The notes under the pieces are model-generated. The model made no database searches and was not told the origin of the DNA. It saw only the letters and a list, made by a program, of their open reading frames with translations. A DNA stretch of 11,373 nucleotides from an uncultured Ignavibacteria bacterium (lineage in GTDB: Bacteria; Bacteroidota; Ignavibacteria; SZUA-365), in the NCBI GenBank assembly GCA_913060595.1, contig CAJXSA010000095.1, forward strand, positions 1 through 11,373. Direction: 5' to 3'. Shown piece after piece: positions 6,331 to 11,373 of this stretch. How positions within the stretch are numbered: position 1 is the stretch's first letter; the number at the start of each line of letters is the position of its first letter. The position numbers were made by a program, and so were the translations under genes.

Positions 6331-6351
6331 GGAACTTCGGCGCCGCTATTG

Positions 6352-6371
6352 CATGTTGTAACATGTATAAG
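6352..6371 (+). promoter_or_regulatory. palindrome CATGTT-GT-AACATG abutting a TATAAG -10-like box
   Basis: A perfect 6+6-bp inverted repeat (6352-6357 and 6360-6365, two-base spacer) is followed at once by TATAAG (6366-6371), a reasonable -10 box 53 bases before the yceI ATG. I see no convincing -35 box 17 bases upstream. The size and placement fit a repressor operator. The co-transcribed MarR-family gene is the obvious candidate binder, by analogy with other autoregulated MarR operons. Confidence 0.5.
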
Positions 6372-6423
6372 AGTTTGAAAAATATCCATCACAGCAAAAC
6401 ATCATTTTACATAGGAGTTTCGT

Positions 6424-7014
6424 ATGAAACGCTTTTTGCTCATTCCGGCGCTTTTTGTTGCTTTCACCCTTTCCGCATCGGCGCAGTCGAACTGGTCGTT
6501 CGACAATTCGCATACGACGATCGGCTTCGAGGTGACCCATCTCGTGATTTCCGAGGTCGAGGGACATTTCAACAGCTATGAGGGCGCGGTCAAAACGAAG
6601 GGTGAGGATTTTTCTGGTGCGTCCGTGAAGTTCACCGTGGACGTGGCGAGCATCGACACCGACAACGAGAAACGCGACGGTCATCTCAAGTCGGATGATT
6701 TCTTCAACGCGGAAAAATTCCCGAAGATGACATTCGTCTCGAAGTCGATGAAGAAGACCGGCAAGAACACCTACAAGCTGCTGGGCGATCTGACGATTCG
6801 CGACGTGACCAGGCAGGTCGAGCTCGACGTGAAGCACAACGGCACGGTGCAGGATCCCTGGGGCAACACCAAGGCCGGTTTCAAGATGACAGGGGCGGTG
6901 AACCGCTTCGACTATAACCTGAAGTGGAACAAGATGACGGAGATGGGCGGCGCCGTGGTCGGCAAGGAAGTGCGCCTCGACATCGACGTGCAGCTCAAGC
7001 AAGAAAAGTCATGA
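6424..7014 (+). CDS. YceI-family periplasmic protein
   Basis: This 196-residue exported protein has the signal peptide MKRFLLIPALFVAFTLSASA, cut before QSNW. The rest is one YceI domain, a lipocalin-like barrel that in structurally studied members holds a polyisoprenoid or amphiphilic ligand. Family marks are the opening WSFDNSHTTIGFEVTHLVISEV, the FTVDVASIDTDNEKRDGHLKSDDFF block (residues about 76-100), FPKMTFVSKS, the GDLTIRDVTRQVELDV segment and the final MGGAVVGKEVRLDIDVQL. Length is typical. Start ATG 6424 has AGGAG at 6413-6417. Its stop overlaps the ATG of the MarR gene by the ATGA arrangement, so the two are translationally coupled. Family members are often induced by acid, osmotic or solvent stress; here control by the neighbouring regulator through the palindrome at 6352 is inferred. 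Its ligand is not known. Confidence 0.93.
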   Translation: MKRFLLIPALFVAFTLSASAQSNWSFDNSHTTIGFEVTHLVISEVEGHFNSYEGAVKTKGEDFSGASVKFTVDVASIDTDNEKRDGHLKSDDFFNAEKFPKMTFVSKSMKKTGKNTYKLLGDLTIRDVTRQVELDVKHNGTVQDPWGNTKAGFKMTGAVNRFDYNLKWNKMTEMGGAVVGKEVRLDIDVQLKQEKS

Positions 7015-7466
7015 CGCTGGAAGAAGAGATTCACCAGCAGCGCTTCAAAAGCGAGTGGCACAAGCTGGCCGTGAATATACTCTATACTCACGGCTGGCTT
7101 GTGTCGCGTCTGAGCGCGGTGCTCAAGCCGCATGGAGTCACCATCGCGCAGTTCAATATCCTGCGCATCCTCCGCGGACAGCACCCGAATCCCGCGACCA
7201 TCTCCCTGCTGCAGGAGCGTATGCTCGACAAGATGTCGGACACGTCACGCCTGGTCGAACGTCTGCGAATCAAGGGACTGGTCGAACGGTCCGCCGACAG
7301 GCACGACCGCAGGCGCGTGGCGGTGCGTATCACGGCCGCGGGACTGCAGCTGCTGCAGACGATAGGGGATTTCGAGGAAGTGATCGGTCCGGTGTCGCGG
7401 CAGGTGGGTGAGGATCAGGCCGCGATGATCAACGCATCGCTCGACGCGATGCGCGTACCGGTGTGA
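7011..7466 (+). CDS. MarR-family transcriptional regulator
   Basis: This 151-residue winged-helix DNA-binding protein is expected to act as a dimer. I chose ATG 7011 because it overlaps the yceI stop (ATGA) and gives the normal MarR length; the frame is open further upstream, but that part is a shadow of yceI. Residues about 43-57 (VTIAQFNILRILRGQ) open the wHTH, 63-74 are the first HTH helix, and SDTSRLVERLRIKGLV (76-91) is the recognition helix. The wing is ERSADRHDRRRVAVRIT (92-108) with the conserved D-x-R-D-R-R pattern. N- and C-terminal helices form the dimer part. There are no cysteines, so a thiol-redox switch is unlikely; a small ligand is more plausible. It probably represses its own operon through CATGTTGTAACATG. 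Its stop codon touches the stop codon of the convergent gene with no base between. Confidence 0.92.
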   Translation: MTLEEEIHQQRFKSEWHKLAVNILYTHGWLVSRLSAVLKPHGVTIAQFNILRILRGQHPNPATISLLQERMLDKMSDTSRLVERLRIKGLVERSADRHDRRRVAVRITAAGLQLLQTIGDFEEVIGPVSRQVGEDQAAMINASLDAMRVPV

Positions 7467-8216
7467 TTATTTGCAGCAGGGCGGCGTTTCGCCCTGCATG
7501 AGTTCGACCTGCGCACGGTCGGGCTTCATGCTCCCTTTTTTCTTCATCATGTCCATGTCGGGACTGATGAACGGGATGCCGAGGGAGAGCCCCCGCAAAA
7601 TGAACAGCGTTCCCAGCAGGAATACGCCCACAGGGATGAGGCGGTTGATTTTCCGCCGCATTTCCCCGGTGATCATGCCGCCGGCATAGGAGGCCGCAAA
7701 AAGCAGCGGCAGGGTGCCGAGTCCGAACAGGAACATGTAGGCGGCGCCGCCGATGGCGCTGCCCATCGCAAGGGAGCCTGCGAGCGCCATGTACACCAGT
7801 CCGCAGGGGAGGAAGCCGTTGAGAATGCCTATGGTGAAAAGGGAGGACTGCGAGGTGTTGGCGAGCAATTTGCCAAGACGGGACTTCAGGGCCTCAAGCG
7901 CCCTATCATACTGTTTCGTGGGGAGGATTTTCCGCGCGGTTTTCGTGGGCAGAAGCACGGAAAGTATCATCAGCACACCGGCCGCAATGCCCAGCCACTG
8001 CTGATATCCCGCCAGTGCGATGCTCTGCCCGATGAAGCCGACGACGAGACCCATGAACGCGTAGGTCACCGCCCGGCCGAGATTGTACAGCACGCGGCTG
8101 ACGAAGAAGCGTCCGCGTTCGCGCACGTCCCCGGGCAGGACGAGCACGATGGGGCCGCACATGCCGAGGCAATGCACGCTGCCAACGAGTCCGATGACAA
8201 AAGCTGACCAGATCAT
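7467..8216 (-). CDS. SafE/TauE-like (UreH-type) membrane protein of the cbb3 cluster
   Basis: This 249-residue polytopic membrane protein has about six TM helices in two halves (residues about 1-95 and 125-215) joined by a basic cytoplasmic stretch. I start it at ATG 8216, which has GGAGG at 8224-8228 and begins directly with MIWSAFVIGLVGSVHCLGMCGP; upstream in-frame codons lack such a site and overlap fixH. The HCLGMCGP motif (15-22) and the second-half NGFLPCGL (133-140) are the paired Cys/Pro signatures shared with DsbD/CcdA-like and UreH-like proteins. The tail ends in PPCCK, a possible thiol or metal ligand pair. It is often annotated 'sulfite exporter TauE/SafE family', but its place after ccoG-fixH suggests copper or thiol handling in oxidase assembly. 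It follows fixH by 32 bases. Actual substrate unknown. Confidence 0.88.
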   Translation of the reverse strand: MIWSAFVIGLVGSVHCLGMCGPIVLVLPGDVRERGRFFVSRVLYNLGRAVTYAFMGLVVGFIGQSIALAGYQQWLGIAAGVLMILSVLLPTKTARKILPTKQYDRALEALKSRLGKLLANTSQSSLFTIGILNGFLPCGLVYMALAGSLAMGSAIGGAAYMFLFGLGTLPLLFAASYAGGMITGEMRRKINRLIPVGVFLLGTLFILRGLSLGIPFISPDMDMMKKKGSMKPDRAQVELMQGETPPCCK

Positions 8217-8248
8217 TTGCAATCCTCCATGTGTCCCGCAGGACGGAA

Positions 8249-8719
8249 TCAGTTCTGCAGATACATCCGTTCTTCCATGAAATATTCCCGGTCGTTCTCC
8301 TTCCAGCGCAGCTTCAGTATCCACTGTCCCGGCGCCAGTCCGCTGACGGAAATGTGCTGCGTGCCGTTGCCTGCGAGTTCGAGCGGCACAACGTGATCTC
8401 CGCGCGCGCTTGAAATCCGGAAGAAGGTGACCGTCCCCTGCACGCTATCGTAGTGCTCGCGTGCAGGGAAGGTGATGCTGCAGGATTTCGCCGCACGATC
8501 CAGCGCGATGACCGGCTTCTCGGCGAGGTCACGCGTTCGCATGCGCGTGTCGATCTCCTGCTGATAGGCGAGATCCTTTTCGTAGTAATTCTCCGTCACC
8601 AGCGAATATTCCTGCTGGCTGACGAGGATGGCCCCGGTGATGGTCACGATGAGGAACACAACGATCACCACGGTGATGCCGATGGCCCACGGCTGCCGCG
8701 CCTTTTTCTCCTTGCTCAT
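8249..8719 (-). CDS. ccoH: FixH/CcoH-family cbb3 oxidase assembly protein
   Basis: This 156-residue protein has a basic N-terminus, one TM helix (residues about 12-34, WAIGITVVIVVFLIVTITGA) and a periplasmic domain. It carries the family signature YYEKDLAYQQEID (45-57) just after the membrane, followed by an Ig-like beta region ending LAPGQWILKLRWKENDREYFMEERMYL. FixH/CcoH proteins stabilise the CcoN-containing assembly intermediates of cbb3 oxidase. The ATG at 8719 overlaps the ccoG stop by four bases (ATGA), so translation is coupled. One cysteine (in AKSCSITF) has no partner in the protein. Context between ccoG and the SafE-like gene supports the call. Confidence 0.9.
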   Translation of the reverse strand: MSKEKKARQPWAIGITVVIVVFLIVTITGAILVSQQEYSLVTENYYEKDLAYQQEIDTRMRTRDLAEKPVIALDRAAKSCSITFPAREHYDSVQGTVTFFRISSARGDHVVPLELAGNGTQHISVSGLAPGQWILKLRWKENDREYFMEERMYLQN

Positions 8720-10137
8720 TGCGCGGGCCCCATGAAGCCGGTGTCCACTTCCTCGAGCAGGCGGCCGTTCGAGTACACACCGATGGTGATGGGCGTCTTG
8801 ACACCGTCAAGCTGTGCGCGGTCGAGATCGATGAAGAACGCCGTTTCGGCGATGCCCGTGGGTGCGGCGGTCACTTCCGCGGTGCCGACGATCTGCAGCG
8901 TGCCCTCGTGACTGAGCAGTTTCAGCTCGATCGGGAGCGACTCACGGGTTTTGTTGACGACCTTGATAGTGAACAGGTTGCGCACCGCGTCGTCGCCCTG
9001 CGCGATGTACAGCGTGCCGGGCGCGCGGAGAATGGTGGTTTCCACGTCCGCCCGCGCCGAGAAGAGGAAGAGCAGCGCACCGACGATGATGGTCAGCACG
9101 GCCGTGTAGGCGATGACGCGCGTGGTGAAGATTTTCTTGCTGCCCGTGGCGATGGCGTTGTAGGACGCGTAGCGGATCAGGCCGCGAGGGAAGCCCACTT
9201 TGTCCATGACATTGTCGCAGGCGTCGATGCAGGCGGTGCAGTTGATGCACTCGAGCTGTGTGCCGTTGCGGATGTCGATGCCGGTGGGACACACGACAAC
9301 GCACTGATGGCAGTCCACGCAGTGTCCGGCGTCCTCTCGCGGATCGCTCTTGCGAAATTTCTTGCGGGTCTCTCCGCGCTCGAAATCATAGGAGATGACC
9401 ACGGAGTTTTCATCGAGGAGCACCGACTGCAGTCGTCCGTATGGACAGACCAGCGTGCAGACCTGCTCGCGGAACCAGGCGAAGACGAAATAGAAGGCCC
9501 CCGAGAAGAGCAAGATGGCGATGAAGCCGCCGAGATGCTGCGAAGGCGGTTCGCTGACGATCACCAGCAGCTGGTCCATGCCGATGATGTACGAGAGGAA
9601 CAGGTTGCTGATGAAAAATGCGATGCCGAAGAAAATCAGCTGCTTCGACCATTTCTTGAGAATCTTGCTCATGGTCCATGGTGCCGCGTTGAGCGCGCGC
9701 TGCTGCTGGGCGTCGCCTTCAATCAGGTACTCGATGCGGCGGAACACCATTTCCATGAAAATGGTCTGCGGACAGACCCAGCCGCAGAAAATGCGCCCGT
9801 ACACGGCGGTGAAGAGGAATATGAACACCACCGTCGCAATCATGATGAGCACGAAGAGGTGGAAATCCTGCGGCCAGAACGTCACGCCGAAAAGGACGAA
9901 TTTCCGTTCGAGTATGTTGAGCAGGATGAGCTGTTCTCCGTTGATGCGGATCAGGGGGGCGAGGATGAGGAAAGCGAGCAGGAGGTAGCTGACGATTTTC
10001 CGCCAGGTGTAGAAGCGCCCGTCGGGCTTCTTCGGGTACACCCAGTTGCGTCCCCCTTCTTCATTGACCGTCGCGATCCTGTCCCTGAATGTGACCTCCG
10101 CTTTCTTTTCGACTTCCGCGGGATCATGTGCTTCCAT
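8716..10137 (-). CDS. ccoG: CcoG (FixG/RdxA) cbb3 oxidase accessory iron-sulfur protein
   Basis: This 473-residue membrane protein is expected to reduce or hand over copper during CcoN maturation. It has about five TM helices (roughly 48-65, 90-112, 165-187, 203-222, 338-360). Two membrane CxxxCP motifs are present: Cys118/Cys122 in FCGWVCPQTIFMEM and Cys227/Cys231 in VCTLVCPYGR. A ferredoxin domain carries two complete 4Fe-4S sets, Cys273-276-279-283 and Cys297-300-303-307 (HCVDCHQCVVVCPTG and ECINCTACIDAC). After the last TM comes the periplasmic Ig-like domain typical of FixG, ending in GFMGPAQ. Length matches the family. ATG 10137 is preceded by AAAGGA. A 154-base gap separates it from ccoP, so it may have its own promoter; downstream it overlaps fixH. 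Confidence 0.96.
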   Translation of the reverse strand: MEAHDPAEVEKKAEVTFRDRIATVNEEGGRNWVYPKKPDGRFYTWRKIVSYLLLAFLILAPLIRINGEQLILLNILERKFVLFGVTFWPQDFHLFVLIMIATVVFIFLFTAVYGRIFCGWVCPQTIFMEMVFRRIEYLIEGDAQQQRALNAAPWTMSKILKKWSKQLIFFGIAFFISNLFLSYIIGMDQLLVIVSEPPSQHLGGFIAILLFSGAFYFVFAWFREQVCTLVCPYGRLQSVLLDENSVVISYDFERGETRKKFRKSDPREDAGHCVDCHQCVVVCPTGIDIRNGTQLECINCTACIDACDNVMDKVGFPRGLIRYASYNAIATGSKKIFTTRVIAYTAVLTIIVGALLFLFSARADVETTILRAPGTLYIAQGDDAVRNLFTIKVVNKTRESLPIELKLLSHEGTLQIVGTAEVTAAPTGIAETAFFIDLDRAQLDGVKTPITIGVYSNGRLLEEVDTGFMGPAQ

Positions 10138-10250
10138 AGTATTCCTTTCGCTCAGGATGTTCCTGAATTTTGGCTCTCTGCGCCCTCAGCTACATATACG
10201 ATGCGCATGCGCCCGGAGAGGGTGCAGCGCCGGGAAAGGGCGGCGGGTGA

Positions 10251-10275
10251 CGGTTCCGCCGTGAGGACGGAACCG
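10251..10275 (-). terminator. terminator-like hairpin after ccoP
   Basis: CGGTTCCGCC (10251-10260) and GG-A-CGGAACCG (10265-10275) form a 10-bp stem with one bulged base and a GTGA loop, about 20 bases past the ccoP stop in the direction of transcription. No T-run follows on the minus strand, so it may pause or protect the ccoOQP message rather than end it. The rest of the 154-base gap holds the 10-bp palindrome GCGCATGCGC (10203-10212), a TCAGG/CCTGA dyad (10152-10166) and the ccoG ribosome site; I see no clear promoter. Confidence 0.45.
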
Positions 10276-10291
10276 CCGCGCCTGCCGCGCA

Positions 10292-11095
10292 TTATTCCAC
10301 CTTGTCGCCCTGCGGCGCTTTGCCGTTCGGGGCGTTGCTGCCCGCGAGCGTCACCAGCACGTAACTGGACACGTTCTCGATCTGCTCCTGGGACAGTGTC
10401 TTTTCCCATGCGATCATGCCCTTGGCCGGCACGCCCTTGTAGATGACGCGCAGAACGTCCTGCATGGTGTTGCCGTGAATCCAGTACTCGTCGGTGAGAT
10501 TCGGACCGATGCCGCCTTCTCCGGCCATGCCGTGGCAGCTGAAGCAGTGGACCTCGAAGGTCTTTTTGCCGTCCGCGATGAGTCCGGCTTCTGTCAGGGG
10601 CTCGGTGATGGTCGAGGGGATGGTCGACGACGATCCCGCCATGGGCGCCATGGGCTGTGTCATGACCCCGGATTCGAAGTTGGTGTAGAGTTCCGGGAAA
10701 ATGGCTTTCAGCTTTTCGAGCTGCTCCGGCGTGGCCTTGCTCATCGCGCGGTACATTTGCTCATCGAAGGGAGCGTTGAGAACCTTGTCGAGTTCCGCGC
10801 GCACGCGGGGCGTGAGGTTCTCCTCCTTCGCGAGAAACGGCGAGGTGTAGCTGTTGAAGACGCCGCCCGACACCTCGACCATGGGTTCGGTGTAGTTCGG
10901 ATCTATTTCCTTCATGTACTCGGTACGCTGAAGGTCGCCGGTGCCGAATACGTGGAAGTGCAGCAGGTACAGTACCGCGAAAACGATGGTACCGTAGAAC
11001 AGCTTCTTCCACCAGCCGGGCAAATCGTTGTCATATTCCTGGATGCCGTCAAAGTCGTGTTCAAAGACTTCATCCTTCGGATGCTTCGTGCTCAT
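10292..11095 (-). CDS. ccoP: cbb3-type cytochrome c oxidase subunit III (CcoP), single c-type haem
   Basis: This 267-residue membrane-anchored cytochrome c brings electrons to CcoO/CcoN. The N-terminus carries the CcoP signature YDNDLPGWWKKLFYGTIVF (21-39) and one TM helix (about 32-50). Only one haem site is visible: Cys184-Phe-Ser-Cys187-His188, with likely axial Met227 in PAKGMIAWE. Textbook proteobacterial CcoP has two CxxCH domains. Here the space between TM and haem domain (about 60-165) is filled by a helical, Glu/Lys-rich segment and a Met/Pro/Ser linker without any cysteine. ATG 11095 has AAGGAG (11101-11106) and overlaps the ccoQ stop by four bases. One-haem CcoP forms are known outside Proteobacteria, so this is probably a lineage form, not a broken gene. 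Confidence 0.92.
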   Translation of the reverse strand: MSTKHPKDEVFEHDFDGIQEYDNDLPGWWKKLFYGTIVFAVLYLLHFHVFGTGDLQRTEYMKEIDPNYTEPMVEVSGGVFNSYTSPFLAKEENLTPRVRAELDKVLNAPFDEQMYRAMSKATPEQLEKLKAIFPELYTNFESGVMTQPMAPMAGSSSTIPSTITEPLTEAGLIADGKKTFEVHCFSCHGMAGEGGIGPNLTDEYWIHGNTMQDVLRVIYKGVPAKGMIAWEKTLSQEQIENVSSYVLVTLAGSNAPNGKAPQGDKVE

Positions 11096-11283
11096 TCCTG
11101 CTCCTTGTTAGCAGTTGTTGTTCCTTCGTCAGATTCGAGGGGAAGATTTTCCATTCTCGAAACGTATTTCTTCTTCAGGAAGAAGGCCCAGATGACGACG
11201 CCGACGAAAATCAGCATGAAAAAGACCATCGTCACAACGGCGAGCGTTTCGAAACCGGTAAAATCCACAAGGTTCTTGAACAT
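11092..11283 (-). CDS. ccoQ: CcoQ/FixQ-like small cbb3 oxidase subunit
   Basis: This 63-residue protein has one TM helix (about residues 13-35, TLAVVTMVFFMLIFVGVVIWAFF) followed by a basic KKKYVSRMENLPL stretch and an acidic tail, the size and shape of CcoQ, which stabilises the cbb3 complex. Sequence identity in this family is low, so the call rests mainly on its place between ccoO and ccoP. ATG 11283 has GGAG about ten bases upstream. Its last codons contain the ccoP ribosome site. Confidence 0.85.
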   Translation of the reverse strand: MFKNLVDFTGFETLAVVTMVFFMLIFVGVVIWAFFLKKKYVSRMENLPLESDEGTTTANKEQE

Positions 11284-11301
11284 GTTGTCTGTGCTCCGCG
11301 C

Positions 11302-11373
11302 CTAGTCCACACGGATGTCCGTTCCGAGACGCTGCAGATAGGCGATGAGTGCCACGATCTCGCGATCCCAGCT
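11302..11373 (-). CDS. ccoO: C-terminal end of CcoO (cbb3 oxidase subunit II), rest outside window
   Basis: Only the last 23 residues and a TAG stop are present. The end REIVALIAYLQRLGTDI closely matches the usual CcoO C-terminus (E-xx-AL-x-AYLQ-x-LGT). CcoO is the membrane-anchored mono-haem cytochrome c of the cbb3 oxidase. In some Bacteroidota CcoN and CcoO are fused; this cannot be decided here. ccoQ follows after 18 bases. Confidence 0.82.
   Translation of the reverse strand, partial: SWDREIVALIAYLQRLGTDIRVD

Noticed and set aside
6924..7010. N-terminal extension of the MarR protein
   Set aside because: These codons lie inside yceI in another frame and add unrelated Arg/Gly-rich residues before the normal MarR start at 7011.
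8217..8324. N-terminal extension of the SafE-like protein
   Set aside because: It overlaps fixH, lacks a ribosome site and would place a charged segment before a membrane helix that starts naturally at ATG 8216 behind GGAGG.
8719..10446. Long plus-strand open frame opposite ccoG and into the ccoP 3' region
   Set aside because: It is a GC-rich codon-bias shadow of real minus-strand genes: low-complexity Glu/Asp/His/Val/Arg composition, no domain, no ribosome site, and ccoG opposite it has full family motifs.

Overview
The window looks like chromosomal DNA from a GC-rich, Gram-negative bacterium of the Bacteroidota/Ignavibacteriota (FCB) side. The evidence is an outer-membrane barrel with thrombospondin type-3 calcium repeats, an OmpA-domain protein, a signal peptide-TPR-coiled coil-TM histidine kinase, a thioredoxin of the long N-terminal form common in that group, and a cbb3 oxidase cluster in the order O-Q-P-G-H followed by a SafE-like membrane protein. 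The lineage is inferred from gene content only. I see no phage, transposase, CRISPR, tRNA or rRNA.

Layout. Positions 1-4195 (+) hold a tightly packed envelope operon: the end of an OmpA-domain protein, a barrel/TSP3 protein and a TPR sensor histidine kinase. Positions 4196-4492 hold a dense array of small GC-rich hairpins separated by CGTATTT/AAATACG boxes. Next comes a thioredoxin gene with a clear intrinsic terminator, then a near-consensus sigma70-type promoter driving a GAF/degenerate-GGDEF protein (5137-6168). Positions 6169-6423 hold a degenerate 40-bp tandem array and a 14-bp palindrome. These precede a translationally coupled pair, a YceI-family periplasmic protein and a MarR-family regulator (6424-7466). 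From 7467 to the right edge everything is on the minus strand: the end of ccoO, ccoQ, ccoP, ccoG, ccoH/fixH and a SafE/TauE-like membrane protein.

How the genes work together. The minus-strand cluster makes and assembles a high-affinity cbb3 terminal oxidase: structural subunits, the CcoG iron-sulfur/copper-handling assembly factor, FixH, and a cysteine-bearing membrane protein that may handle copper or thiols. The envelope operon plausibly couples an outer-membrane/peptidoglycan module to a periplasmic TPR sensor kinase. The yceI-marR pair is a likely autoregulated unit.

The most interesting points are the two non-coding repeat arrays (4198-4401 and 6191-6330), the GAF-GGDEF protein that has lost catalytic and guanine-binding residues but keeps an I-site RxxD, the palindrome in front of yceI-marR, and the single-haem CcoP. 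None of these alone proves a new system; the two arrays are the parts that no annotated gene explains.
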